The notes: generated by a model from the letters alone, not told the origin. Shown: positions 54,101 to 61,832, numbered from the stretch's first letter. The stretch is DNA of 64,000 nucleotides from Butyrivibrio sp. MB2005 (GCF_000424285.1 NZ_KE384158.1:136979-200978); one strand, 5' to 3'. Numbers and translations: made by a program.

Positions 54101-54253
54101 CTTTGCATCTTCCGGAATGGATTCCAAAAGCACCTTTGCAATATGAGAAGAGCGTTCATTTAACGTCTTATATGAATATCCGCCGCAGATATCGCATACA
54201 GCCATATTGGAAGGATTCTTTTTAGTTTGTTCAAGAAAAGCTTTTATAAACAT
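48197..54253 (-). CDS. Two-module non-ribosomal peptide synthetase ending in a condensation domain
   Basis: 2018 residues, order A-T-C-A-T-C. A1: about 1-475 (FTSGSTGKPKG 149-159, YGSTE 280-284, NKIDY 468-472). T1: about 490-560, carrier Ser524 in FGGTSLS. C1: about 570-1000 with SHLIFFDG 698-705. A2: about 1010-1515 (YTSGSTGRPKG 1172-1182, FSFDVSVVE 1219-1227, YGPTE 1318-1322, NGKVDRK). T2: Ser1562 in LGGDSL. C2: about 1615-2018 with HHLLMDG 1742-1748. No thioesterase or reductase. It should join two building blocks and release or transfer the product through C2. A1 lacks the usual Asp for binding the amino group (FNFIASFLD), so its substrate may not be an alpha-amino acid. The gene starts one base after the MATE exporter gene. 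Product unknown. Confidence 0.93.
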   Translation of the reverse strand: MFIKAFLEQTKKNPSNMAVCDICGGYSYKTLNERSSHIAKVLLESIPEDAKHRRVAVYLSRSRDYIASLIAILRAGCCIVPIDGEYPIERAATTIDSSECSVVLTDNNSALDISGTKIISMDTLFDDEDFSFNGELDLSGPDLEGMILFTSGSTGKPKGVIHRQEVFDFPVNIVKEVAGVDESLHTMCIAGFNFIASFLDITPPLSCGGSVYIANEVERKNFDMLHALIDKRGITGMFISPQMYGVMTRIYGELNLDYVLLAGEKVEPSYLTGKNEWELYGSTEVPGVLMHRAGDGMPGSLGGSCDRTNAFLYDDEGNAIADTDIIGELRVSGSYVALGYCGLEEETKKRFLRDPENKEHALFCTGDYMAYGEDGSFIFHGRKDRMVKIRGYRVELGEVEQVLRNYDGMEEIACVDVRVNGNDNVCCYYTGAEASPEAVKNYAAKTLPEYMIPEFIVHLDEMPRNERNKIDYPALKNREIITAEAEYEPPCTELEEIICDAFASVLEMDRVSVLADFFEFGGTSLSAALLISKLGEKGYAPSFQDILANPTPRDLGTFLDSHRSAYRPSMDREYYPLTKTQLGIYLESLTGGSKETYSSSYLARAAEGVEAGALINAVRRVIEAHPCVKYIIKNDKDGMPHMVLVPDAQIDIPVIEGRDEDRLDFMKNFIPVVPMMNELLFHFAVYRTESRCYLAIKSHLIFFDGTAISLFIAEMNRVLSGGEPIGEDFSIQQVGMYEERLLADGSHDKARQYYLDLFKDFEDVPALMGDLNGQLTPGVSENLRFEPGDLKAAEVKAFCDRLHISESSFFQGAMAILLGKYLNSKYVSFSTVYNGRGLSEMNNTMGTLIKRIPVCGDLSKDISVDEFLKKISKQLFSSMSNDIYSFDEVLKNCPVNEDVEFIYQGDLFTDKMGTAAGKSLLEGDKWFMEHYHTGMVTGCMSIQFFSTDGLYNMTLEYRNERFSADYVRRFAKDLFAVARGLMKAHSIGEISILSDEDKGKLASFNDTAVDIGFKPVHIQIHEHAVNKPDKIAVIADGKKLSFRELDLITNRLSQILRKEKVQADSLVGVLFDRQIWAYVAEIAILKAGGAFVPFITDYPDDRILFCMDDADSNILLTTKAAVKDRDLDNKGFKLLTLEALLGSELEEIACDDSYDNVELADSDKTDLAYCIYTSGSTGRPKGVMIEHQNIANYVHRNEKSLEIMYYAEPERVNLAIAAFSFDVSVVEEFVPLCNGNTVVIATETEIHNPGDFAKLVRETGANGITCTPTYLLSLLEIPESREAIGQFTFLDIGAEAFPIQLYSKLRELRDDSVILNVYGPTECTMGCAAVVMDGSEVVTVGPPIANTYFYVSDTFGNELPVGMKGELIICGDQVGRGYVKLPDKTAAAFFTHDGMRAYHSGDLAAWTEDGEVRIFGRLDNQIKLRGFRIELDEIEKVMSEYPGVATGAAVVKKNGSLEYLAGYYTASASVSEAELKKHMMDKLPEYMVPSVIIQLDKMPQTSNGKVDRKALPDPDIQEMKAEYVAPNTPEEKALCAAFAKALSLENGSVGILDDFFDLGGDSLKAMVALAESHLDGLTAADIFQLRTPSNIARELENRSAMENLDDRDTRARGESHMLTPMQVEMVDLQLFSPDSTMWSNTHFLVRFDERIDADRLCDAVNRAIDNHPGLSVKFYFDENSELRQKYEPGLVPKVVVKDIMPSTEESLSQVLVLPFRKILDSCLCKVNVFKGQKGTYLFMDVHHLLMDGGSLGVILGDIVNAYFGRELKRDYYFALIEQEEERIKSGKYEEDRKYYTERYGQDKWCRSLDTDDGTRDISLENRMKRLSFDADKVQAAEKRSGATISVMAIAAALKALSKATGKNNVMTNWIFNNRLSPESESSVGMLIKNLPVAVRMDEIESDRELLLTVKEQVASGIAHNSYDYLASDLQPFKNEWMEVNLQLGINGSELDELDPELIELEDEFSVAAGCLELELLENEYGDGGYDSEMEYAGQMHDRAVMERFHDLYVEILENMVNG

Positions 54254-54254
54254 A

Positions 54255-55595
54255 TTACTCTCTCCCCCATTTTATTCCTTTGCTAAATCTTAACTCGAAA
54301 AGTGTAAAGACAACTATTGTGGTGATCACTTCAGCTACAAGAGTCGTATACCATATTCCGTCATGCCCAAACATAAGGGGCAGAACAAAAATTAATATAA
54401 TGGGCATCACAAAGCTCCTGGAAGCTGCAATAAGTGCTGAGGCTAGCCCATCAGATATACCTGTAAAAAAAGATGAGGAAAACATATTGATCCCGCTAAG
54501 AGCATATGCTAAAGCACATATTCTCAAGGCATAAACTGCCATATCCTTTAGCTGCGGATCATAGCCCACGAAAATATCTGCAATGATACCACTAAGCAGG
54601 AGTGCTATCAGCATCATGGAGATGCCAAATATAAGGGAAAGCCTAAGACCTTCTCTTCTAAGTCCTTTTAGTTCCTCGAAATTTTTCTCGCCGTAACGGT
54701 ATCCTATAACCGGTATCATCGCAATACCAAGTCCCATAAAAATAGCTGCAAAAACGCCGGTCACATATTCAGTGACAGCATAAGCAGCTACGCCCCTTGC
54801 GGCGAGAAGTGTTACCAGACGTCTGTTAAAAATAATTGCCACAATTACATAGGAAACAGCATCCACCATCTCTGATGAACCATTTCCAAGGGCTTGAAAG
54901 ACATCTTTATAATTAACATGAAATCCAGCAAAATGTAGTTTATGATTTCTGTCCGCAAAATACTTAATGGCTACCATGCAGCTGACACACCAGGCAATGC
55001 CCGTAGCCAGAGCTGCACCCCAAAGCCCCCATCCAAAAAATCCCACAAACAGAAAATCCAGAATAATATTCGTCACGGCATTAACTACAGATACAAAGAA
55101 ACCCAGTTTCCCATTATCCGCCGCCACAAGATACTCCTGGAATGCATAATTCATCATCTGGACAGGCATAAAGACTGCAAGTATGCGACCATATACAGCG
55201 CAATAATCCACCAGGTCTTCTGTGGCACCTGCAATCACGGCTATTCCGTGCATGAAAACAAAAGAAACAGCAGAAATGATACTGCCGACTATAAGCAGGA
55301 TAGTACTTAGCATGGACAGTGTCTGCCTTGCTTTGTCTTCCATTCCTTCACCAAGATAGGATGCTATTATGGCACTTCCGCCTGCTCCCACTACAAGCCC
55401 TATAGACATAAGTAGCGCCAGAGGAGGAAATATCATGTTTTCCGCAGCAAATACATCTTCTCCAAGAAAATTGGAGATGAAATATCCATCAACAACCTGA
55501 TAAGTATTATCCACAAGCTGCATCCCAATACAGGGAAGTGCAAACAGAAGGATTTTTTTTACTGTGAAATGATCAGAAATAGAGATTTTTTCCAT
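54255..55595 (-). CDS. MATE-family multidrug/metabolite exporter
   Basis: 446 residues and 12 predicted membrane helices in two similar halves (first half PCIGMQLVDNTYQVVDGYFISNFLG, second half GNGSSEMVDAVSYVIVAIIFNRRL). This is the MATE family, which exports small molecules using a sodium or proton gradient. The stop codon is one base before the NRPS start, and the NRPS ribosome site lies inside its end, so both are made together. It is the likely exporter of the NRPS product or self-protection pump. Confidence 0.93.
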   Translation of the reverse strand: MEKISISDHFTVKKILLFALPCIGMQLVDNTYQVVDGYFISNFLGEDVFAAENMIFPPLALLMSIGLVVGAGGSAIIASYLGEGMEDKARQTLSMLSTILLIVGSIISAVSFVFMHGIAVIAGATEDLVDYCAVYGRILAVFMPVQMMNYAFQEYLVAADNGKLGFFVSVVNAVTNIILDFLFVGFFGWGLWGAALATGIAWCVSCMVAIKYFADRNHKLHFAGFHVNYKDVFQALGNGSSEMVDAVSYVIVAIIFNRRLVTLLAARGVAAYAVTEYVTGVFAAIFMGLGIAMIPVIGYRYGEKNFEELKGLRREGLRLSLIFGISMMLIALLLSGIIADIFVGYDPQLKDMAVYALRICALAYALSGINMFSSSFFTGISDGLASALIAASRSFVMPIILIFVLPLMFGHDGIWYTTLVAEVITTIVVFTLFELRFSKGIKWGRE

Positions 55596-55630
55596 AATAC
55601 TTTACCATTTTGTGTTTATTTCTTTTGTTA

Positions 55631-55659
55631 AAAAAGTACAGGTTATAATGCCTGTACTT
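55631..55659 (-). terminator. Intrinsic terminator downstream of the 90-residue protein gene
   Basis: AAGTACAGG pairs with CCTGTACTT (9 bp) around an 8-base loop; on the minus strand six T follow. It ends the small gene at 55687-55959 and separates it from the exporter-NRPS transcript. Confidence 0.85.
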
Positions 55660-55686
55660 CCCTTAAACTATTTCATTTAATTTAAT

Positions 55687-55959
55687 TTATGCCCCGCCGG
55701 CCACGGCTTTCAGGGCTTCAAATTCAGACTCAAAAACACCGCCCATTTTCTCAAGTTCATCCCAATTGTACCAGGACCCGGACAGCTGTATTGCATTGAT
55801 GGAAATATCAGTCACAACAACCATAAAGGGTTTGTGATTGATGACAATATAAGCAGTCCTGTTAAGGCCAAAGGGAGAAATAAAGGCATGACCGGTATCT
55901 ATCAGATGATTGATCTGCTCCAATGTGAGGTTTTTCGTTAATGGCATCGTCCTAAGCAT
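55687..55959 (-). CDS. Small protein of unknown function upstream of the exporter-NRPS operon
   Basis: 90 residues, start after AAGGGG (spacing six). The sequence has an amphipathic helix (LTLEQINHLIDTG), three or four beta strands (TAYIVINHKPFMVVVTDISINAIQLSG) and a C-terminal helix (WDELEKMGGVFESEFEALKAVAGG). No signal peptide or membrane span. I do not recognise it. It has its own terminator, so it is a separate transcript; a link to the NRPS rests on position only. Confidence 0.65.
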   Translation of the reverse strand: MLRTMPLTKNLTLEQINHLIDTGHAFISPFGLNRTAYIVINHKPFMVVVTDISINAIQLSGSWYNWDELEKMGGVFESEFEALKAVAGGA

Positions 55960-56065
55960 CTGATTCCCCTTAGTTTAATAACTTATAAATTTATTCTAAA
56001 GGTCGAACAAGATATCATCAATAAAATAAATATGAATTTTACATAAAATCGTGTACTGCTTTATT

Positions 56066-56169
56066 ATCCAACCCCGCCCATCTGTGGATTCGTTATCCTC
56101 GATATTAAAATATAGTCTTTGATAATATTTGGTCGAGGATATAATCACCACAGATGGGCGGGGTTGGAT
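56066..56169. repeat. Large palindrome downstream of yggS
   Basis: A perfect 22-bp arm at 56066-56087 (starts ATCCAACCCCGCCC) is the inverse of 56148-56169. Inside, TATCCTCGA at 56094 pairs with TCGAGGATA at 56133. The 104-bp hairpin begins 21 bases past the yggS stop. The GC-rich arms differ strongly from the AT-rich surroundings and from the other repeat family of this window. Confidence 0.75.
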
Positions 56170-56189
56170 ATATATCAGTATTCATATTT

Positions 56190-56885
56190 TTAAATATTAT
56201 AGTTACGTTCGCCGAAGATGCCTGTGCCAACGCGGACAAAGGTGGCGCCCTCTTCGATGGCCACTTCGTAGTCGCCTGTCATGCCCATGGAAAGAGTGTC
56301 CAGGTGGAGGCCTTCGATGTTTTCAGAATTGATGTCGTCCAGCATCTTCTTAAGGGCCTTGAAGTAGGGTCTGTTGGTCTCAGGATCATCTGTATAGGGT
56401 GCGATGGTCATAAGGCCTCTTACTCTTATGTGCGGGAAAGCTGCAATACTTTTTACAAAATCAGGTGCTTTCTCCGGAGAAAGACCAAACTTGGAATCCT
56501 CTCCTGCCATGTTAACCTCGCAAAGGACATCCATAACAAGATCATGCTTTGCTGCCTGCTTCTCAATTTCTTCTGCAAGGCTCATCTTGTCCACGGAATG
56601 GATCATGCACACTTTTCCCGGAAGATACTTAACCTTATTGGTCTGAAGATGACCTATCATATGCCAGTTAAGAGGCTCTTTGATCTCTTCTGTCTTATCC
56701 CTGATCTCCTGGACTTTGTTTTCACCAAAAACAGTAATTCCGCAGTCCATGGCTTCTCTGATGTCAGATACGGGCTTGGTCTTGCTTACGGCAATAAGAG
56801 TAACCTCACTCCTGTCTCTGCCTGCTCTGTCACAGGCTGCCTGTATGTTTTTTTCTACTGTTTCAAGATTCTCTCTGATTGACAT
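56190..56885 (-). CDS. yggS: YggS-family pyridoxal phosphate homeostasis protein
   Basis: 231 residues, full length. Typical blocks are VTLIAVSKTKPVSDIREAMDCGITVFGENKVQEI (cofactor Lys in SKTK), WHMIGHLQTNKVKYL, IHSVDKM, VNMAGEDSKFGL, RGLMTIAPYTDD and LSMGMTGDYEVAIEEGATFVRVGTGIFG. The protein binds pyridoxal phosphate without a known reaction and balances cofactor supply. The start follows AGAGG. It lies 12 bases downstream of the Nudix gene and is likely co-transcribed with it. The large palindrome follows the stop. Confidence 0.95.
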   Translation of the reverse strand: MSIRENLETVEKNIQAACDRAGRDRSEVTLIAVSKTKPVSDIREAMDCGITVFGENKVQEIRDKTEEIKEPLNWHMIGHLQTNKVKYLPGKVCMIHSVDKMSLAEEIEKQAAKHDLVMDVLCEVNMAGEDSKFGLSPEKAPDFVKSIAAFPHIRVRGLMTIAPYTDDPETNRPYFKALKKMLDDINSENIEGLHLDTLSMGMTGDYEVAIEEGATFVRVGTGIFGERNYNI

Positions 56886-56897
56886 GGCGTAGTCCTC

Positions 56898-57506
56898 TCA
56901 AATATTAAGGAATGCAAAAGGATCTTCATCTGCAAGGAAATGATATAATTGCATAGCGGCGGGCATTGCTACATGCTCTTCCTTAAGAATCCTTCTGACT
57001 TCATCTTTGTCTGCAATCACTACCTGAATCTCCTCTGCTGCCTCCTGGTACTTATCCGTGATTTCACCATCTGCATATCCATATACCATGGCCACAGATT
57101 CGTCCGTCATTCCAACAGATGAAAAACGCGGAGCTTCGTACATCTTTTTGGCATCTATAGGATGAAAAACAAGACCTGTCTCCTCGTGAAGTTCTCTTAC
57201 AGCAGCTTCCCTGTAATCCTCTCCCTTCTCGCAAAGTCCTGCGGGAAATTCATAAATGTAACCGTCTATGGGATATCTATACTGCTTCACCATTACAACC
57301 TTATCGTGCTTCTCACCATAAAGAGCATATATTCCGACTCCGTCTGCCTCATTCTCATGGGTAGTGATCATAAGACCTGACTTATCTTTATTCCTGGATG
57401 CTATAAAGTAGTTACTCTCATATCCCTTATCATTCACACCCTTTGCATGAAAAAGGTTCAGGAATTTGTTTGTTGTAAGCTGTTCCAACCTGGTAATCTT
57501 GGCCAT
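56898..57506 (-). CDS. Nudix hydrolase, ADP-ribose pyrophosphatase-like
   Basis: 202 residues. The Nudix box is intact: GLCEKGEDYREAAVRELHEE followed by TGL, with the metal-binding Glu residues. The preceding VVMVKQYRYPIDGYIYEFPAG is the layout of ADP-sugar pyrophosphatases (NudF type), which split ADP-ribose to AMP and ribose phosphate. The N-terminal domain swaps in the dimer in this group. It is encoded ahead of yggS with a 12-base gap. Confidence 0.9.
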   Translation of the reverse strand: MAKITRLEQLTTNKFLNLFHAKGVNDKGYESNYFIASRNKDKSGLMITTHENEADGVGIYALYGEKHDKVVMVKQYRYPIDGYIYEFPAGLCEKGEDYREAAVRELHEETGLVFHPIDAKKMYEAPRFSSVGMTDESVAMVYGYADGEITDKYQEAAEEIQVVIADKDEVRRILKEEHVAMPAAMQLYHFLADEDPFAFLNI

Positions 57507-57540
57507 TTTTTATTCCCCGCTTCTGATTCTTTATAAAATA

Positions 57541-58137
57541 TTATAATCCGAAAAATCCTTTAGCAAATATCTCTATGCCTATTCCGATGAGAATAATTCC
57601 ACCGAATATCGTTGCTCTTCCTGCAAGCTTAAGGCCGAATTTCCTTCCGATCTTAAGTCCGATAATGCAGATTGCAAAAGTAACCACTGCAATGATAACG
57701 GATGCAGCAAAAGCCATAAGAGCTGAATAATCCGCTATTGTAAAGCCTACAGAGAGCGCATCGATGGAAGTTGCAACGCCCTGCACCAAAAGCTCTCTTT
57801 TTCTTACAGCGGCAACTTCTGAAGGTTCATCACCCTTCTGCTCCTGAATGCCTTCTATCAGCATCTTGCCGCCTATATAGCACAGAAGTATAAGTGCAAT
57901 CCAGGGAATAAACTTCTGAAAAGCATTAAAATACTCAGCTGCTGTATGTACGCAAAGCCATCCGATCATCGGCATCAAAAACTGAAAGCCCGCAAAGGTA
58001 CCTGCTATCAGAATTTTCTTTTTCTGCTTCATACCCGGCTCTGCCATGGCATTGGCTATAGATACGGAAAAAGCATCCATAGCAAGACCTACGCCCAATA
58101 AAACAGAATTAAAAATAAATAATATTAACTTAGTCAT
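57541..58137 (-). CDS. mntP: Manganese efflux pump MntP
   Basis: 198 residues and six membrane helices. The conserved first motif is GVGLAMDAFSVSIANAMAEPGMK with the metal-binding Asp, and the repeat motif in the second half is GVATSIDALSVGFTIADYS. This is the DUF204/MntP family, which exports Mn2+. I looked for the Mn riboswitch (yybP-ykoY) in the 146 bp upstream and saw no good match. The gene is monocistronic on the minus strand, behind the terminator of the EAL gene. Confidence 0.92.
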   Translation of the reverse strand: MTKLILFIFNSVLLGVGLAMDAFSVSIANAMAEPGMKQKKKILIAGTFAGFQFLMPMIGWLCVHTAAEYFNAFQKFIPWIALILLCYIGGKMLIEGIQEQKGDEPSEVAAVRKRELLVQGVATSIDALSVGFTIADYSALMAFAASVIIAVVTFAICIIGLKIGRKFGLKLAGRATIFGGIILIGIGIEIFAKGFFGL

Positions 58138-58203
58138 ATCTCTACCTTAAAAACTCGAAAATTTGTCGCTTGCCCGACCGTTCTATAATACACCTTTCCA
58201 CTA

Positions 58204-58237
58204 CAAAAATCGACAGCTCCTTAAAGCTGCCGATTAA
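58204..58237 (-). terminator. Intrinsic terminator of the EAL phosphodiesterase gene
   Basis: On the minus strand AATCGGCAGCTTTAAGGAGC TGTCGATTTTT forms a stem of about 10 bp closed by TTTAAGGA, followed by five T. It lies 47 bases past the stop. Confidence 0.85.
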
Positions 58238-58283
58238 AAGAATTTGATAAATTAACTCTTCGTGTTCACACTATGCAAATAAC

Positions 58284-60185
58284 TTATTTCGATGAGTATT
58301 TTTTTACAAATTCATCTTCAGGAATCGGAGGTGAAAACAACATTCCCTGAAGATAATCAACTCCGATATCTGTCATAGCATCAGCCATTTGCTCTGTCTC
58401 GATACCCTCCGCGGTAATTCCAAGATTCATCTCCTTAAAGGCCTTTACCATCATAGGGATGAAAACATCGGGTTCATTGCAATAATCCCAAACAACCTCC
58501 ATATCCAGCTTGATATTTACAAACGGACTCCTCTTCATTCGTGAAAGGTTCGAGTAGCCTTTACCATAATCATCAAGGACGAATTTGAAGCCGGAACTCT
58601 GCAATATGTTGATCTGCCTTTCCATCTGCAATTCATCGATCATAAATACCTCTGTAATCTCCAGATGAATTAACTCCGGATTTACATCATATTTATTGAT
58701 AATTGATGTGAAGCGGTCTACAAGGTCTGCGCGCATAAACTGGATAGGTGACAGGTTTACATTGATAAATTCAAGACCCATAGTCTCTATGTCATTTTCA
58801 GATATGAACCTGCATACCTTTTCAAATACCTGCTCTCCAAGCTGATTTATTCGGCCGTTCATCTCAGCAATCGGTATAAATTCGCCGGGTGGTATTATTT
58901 TTCCGGCACTGTCCCTTATTCTTGAAAGTGCTTCTGCTCCTATAACTTTTCTGGTCTTTGAATCCATAAAGGGCTGCAGGAAAACTTCCACTTTGTCATT
59001 ATCAACGGCATACTCCAGTGCTTTTTTTACTTCAAGTCTGTCTTCATAATCCTGCAGCGTTCCCTCGTCTGAGACTATGTTGTAGTCATCACCTATACTT
59101 TCTGTTTTTTCTAAAAGAAGATTCAGTGTATTGAAAACTTCATCTACACTTTTATAATTCTTGTTGCAATCAAGAAGTGCATAGCAGGCATCCAAATACA
59201 GCTCGGCATTAAAAGCACGCCATGGGAGTTTAAATCTGTTTCTCAGCTCCTCATGAATAACCTCGAATTCTGTCCTGTTATCTCCAAGAATAATAAACCT
59301 TCCGTTGTTGTAATAAAAATTGAGACACTTAGGATAGCATTTGATGAGGTGCGCAGAAATGAGGGAAATACCCTGATCCATCTGAACACCGCCGTAAATT
59401 TCACGCATATCATGATAGTCATTCAGAATGAAGGCCAGCATTTTAAAGCCGCCCTTTCCAAGATTTTCTTCGACATAGCTCCTAAGGGCCTTGGAATTAA
59501 AGGTGTAGCTTCGTCTTTCAAGAAATCCTTCGGGGTTGGCAAATACCAGATAAATTACCATGTCCGACATCATGCAGAAGGTATCAAACAGTAGCACTTT
59601 AGGCAAAGCATATCTAAAGATAAGCCCGACAAATATGATGATATTAAAGAAGAAAATTCCATATCTCTCTCTTTTTCTTCTGATCCTGTCCCTTAATTTG
59701 AGCATGATAAAAAACGAATAGATGACATAGAAAAACGAAACCACATAGATAAGAACATGGAAAGGTCCTCTGTGATATCCTGTATCATCAATATAAAAGA
59801 TTGTGCCATGAACAAAGCCTATAAGAACTAAAAGCTGAAGAAAAAGAATAGGAAGGGCTATGATTACTGTGTGAATTCTTTTAGCATAGGTGTCGACCCT
59901 AAGAAGCGCTGCAGTAAAACAATAATACAAATACATTCTTGCAGCGAATGAAATAAAGAAGACCGCGTTTAATAGTACCAATATAGGCGAAGATATATTC
60001 TGATAATTATTATCTGCCCAGCTTGATATGATATCAGAAAGGATTACTACAGCTTCATTTACCAGAATCGCCAGAAACAGCTTATTCATTCTTATTGGCA
60101 ATCTGGGAAGCGCAAAATAGAAGCCCATGATTACAACTAGCATCAACAGGCTTGGAATAACATAATCGAAATTCCAATTAACCAT
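58284..60185 (-). CDS. Membrane cyclic di-GMP phosphodiesterase (EAL) with degenerate GGDEF
   Basis: 633 residues. Six to eight membrane helices up to about residue 225, a degenerate cyclase domain (about 230-370; the active loop reads NNGRFIILG in place of GGDEF), then a complete EAL domain: GAEALSRI, INVNLSPIQF, LEITEVFMID, LDDYGKGYSNLSRM, VNIKLD, AEGIETEQ and YLQGMLFSPP. All metal- and substrate-binding residues I can place are kept, so it should break down cyclic di-GMP. Its membrane part resembles that of the cyclase at 45878-47026, including FYIDDTGYHRGP compared with FYFDENNHIKNGP there. It is a single gene with its own terminator. Confidence 0.93.
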   Translation of the reverse strand: MVNWNFDYVIPSLLMLVVIMGFYFALPRLPIRMNKLFLAILVNEAVVILSDIISSWADNNYQNISSPILVLLNAVFFISFAARMYLYYCFTAALLRVDTYAKRIHTVIIALPILFLQLLVLIGFVHGTIFYIDDTGYHRGPFHVLIYVVSFFYVIYSFFIMLKLRDRIRRKRERYGIFFFNIIIFVGLIFRYALPKVLLFDTFCMMSDMVIYLVFANPEGFLERRSYTFNSKALRSYVEENLGKGGFKMLAFILNDYHDMREIYGGVQMDQGISLISAHLIKCYPKCLNFYYNNGRFIILGDNRTEFEVIHEELRNRFKLPWRAFNAELYLDACYALLDCNKNYKSVDEVFNTLNLLLEKTESIGDDYNIVSDEGTLQDYEDRLEVKKALEYAVDNDKVEVFLQPFMDSKTRKVIGAEALSRIRDSAGKIIPPGEFIPIAEMNGRINQLGEQVFEKVCRFISENDIETMGLEFINVNLSPIQFMRADLVDRFTSIINKYDVNPELIHLEITEVFMIDELQMERQINILQSSGFKFVLDDYGKGYSNLSRMKRSPFVNIKLDMEVVWDYCNEPDVFIPMMVKAFKEMNLGITAEGIETEQMADAMTDIGVDYLQGMLFSPPIPEDEFVKKYSSK

Positions 60186-60297
60186 ACATGGTACCCCGCA
60201 TTTTCAATAACTACCTTTATTCTATATGAACCTTGCCAACACTTAAATTAAATAATTGGTAATAAATTATAAAAAAACAAGAAAAACCTCAGTAAAC

Positions 60298-60336
60298 AAA
60301 AACAGTGAAACCATTAATTCATGTATGGTTTCACTG
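60298..60336 (-). terminator. Intrinsic terminator of the NSS transporter gene
   Basis: A perfect 12-bp stem CAGTGAAACCAT / ATGGTTTCACTG (60303-60314 and 60325-60336) is followed on the minus strand by TTTTTGTTT. It lies 58 bases beyond the stop. Confidence 0.88.
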
Positions 60337-60394
60337 CATTATTTTAGTCGCTGTTCAATTATTGGATATTCAGAGCTTTATTATCTCAATCAGA

Positions 60395-61756
60395 TTACTG
60401 AACCAGTCCCTGAATGATAATAACCAGGATCAGAATCGGAAGTATATATTTGTAGTAGGTTTTGAATCCCTTTGACATCTTCATTCCTTCGCCTGTATTA
60501 GTCTCTTCGAGATAGTTGTCAAAGCCCCATCCTCGCTTGCTTACACAGAACAAAAGGAAAATAAGAGCACCTACAGGGAGAAGGATATTACTTACAATAA
60601 AGTCCTCAGAATCAAGGACGTCCCTTCCTCCGATTAAGTGGAGATTACTCCAAAGGTTATATCCAAGCACACAAGGGATACTTGTTATAAATACCACTAT
60701 ACAGTTGATAAAAATTGACTTTTTCCTGCTGATTCCAAAAGTATCTGTAATTATCGCTATCAGATTCTCAAATACAGCTGTAACTGTTGAAAAGCTGGCA
60801 AATGTCATAAACATAAAGAACATTGTGCCCCATACTCTTCCCATGGGCATATTGATAAATACCTTGGGCAGAGTTATGAAAATAAGTGCAGGTCCCTGAT
60901 CAGGCTGAACGTCATAGCTAAAGCATGCAGGGAAAATAATAAGTCCTGAGATAATAGCTACAAAGGTATCAAGCGCACATATTCTGATGGATTCACCTGT
61001 AAGAGCATGATCTTTAGACATGTAGCTACCGAAAATCTCAATTGCACCGATACCAAGACTTAGCGTAAAGAAAGCCTGATTCATGGCTGCTGTAATAACT
61101 TTGCCAAAACCAACCGCTTTTGCTCTTTCAATGCTGGGAAGCAGGTAAAATTTAATACCTTCTCCTGCGCCTTTAAGAGATATGGAGTGAATTGCCAAAA
61201 CCATGATAAGAACAAGAAGTCCTATCATCATCACCTTCGTAACCTTCTCAAGACCATTCTCAACTCCAAGAAGCAGAACTCCAAATCCAAAAACAACTGT
61301 GAGTGTCATGAAAAGTCCCATCTCATACGGATCTGCAAGCATATTTCCAAAGACATCTCCAACAGCTTCTGTGGCAACACTATCGAATTTACCAGTGGCA
61401 AACTTATAGAAATAATTAAGCATCCATCCTGACACATTGGTGTAATACATCATAAGAAGATAGCAGCCAAGTGCACAGACCCAGCCGTGAATATGCCACT
61501 TGGATCCGGGCTTTTCCAATGCCTCATATCCTCTTACTATGGTCTTACCACTTGCTCTTCCAACAGCCAGCTCCATAGTGAGAACAGGCACACCCATGAT
61601 CACAAGAAATAACAGATAAAACAGAACAAATATTGCGCCGCCGTTTGCACCTGTGATATACGGGAATTTCCATACGTTACCAATACCTATGGCACATCCC
61701 GCACTTACCAAAATAAAACCAAGTCTTGAACCAAAGCTTCCCCTCTCATTACTCAT
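60395..61756 (-). CDS. Neurotransmitter:sodium symporter (NSS) family transporter
   Basis: 453 residues with 11-12 membrane helices. The first helix signature GFILVSAGCAIGIGNVWKFPYITGANGGAIFVLFYLLF is the sodium- and substrate-binding region of the LeuT/SNF family. Members take up amino acids with sodium. The third helix holds YYTNVSGWMLNYF, matching the family Tyr of the substrate site. The C-terminus is basic. The substrate cannot be told. Monocistronic, with its own terminator. Confidence 0.93.
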   Translation of the reverse strand: MSNERGSFGSRLGFILVSAGCAIGIGNVWKFPYITGANGGAIFVLFYLLFLVIMGVPVLTMELAVGRASGKTIVRGYEALEKPGSKWHIHGWVCALGCYLLMMYYTNVSGWMLNYFYKFATGKFDSVATEAVGDVFGNMLADPYEMGLFMTLTVVFGFGVLLLGVENGLEKVTKVMMIGLLVLIMVLAIHSISLKGAGEGIKFYLLPSIERAKAVGFGKVITAAMNQAFFTLSLGIGAIEIFGSYMSKDHALTGESIRICALDTFVAIISGLIIFPACFSYDVQPDQGPALIFITLPKVFINMPMGRVWGTMFFMFMTFASFSTVTAVFENLIAIITDTFGISRKKSIFINCIVVFITSIPCVLGYNLWSNLHLIGGRDVLDSEDFIVSNILLPVGALIFLLFCVSKRGWGFDNYLEETNTGEGMKMSKGFKTYYKYILPILILVIIIQGLVQ

Positions 61757-61832
61757 TTTTCATACCATTCCTTTGTTTTAATTTTTCAACAGATAAAACT
61801 GTAAACCATATTCCCTGCGCTTTGCAAGTATT

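Noticed and set aside
48197..54253. Inactive NRPS pseudogene
   Set aside because: All carrier serines and both condensation His motifs are kept and the frame is unbroken over 6 kb, so decay is unlikely despite the odd A1 pocket.
58138..58203. yybP-ykoY manganese riboswitch before mntP
   Set aside because: The leader between the upstream terminator and the start codon is too short and lacks the conserved paired GGGGAGUA-type core.
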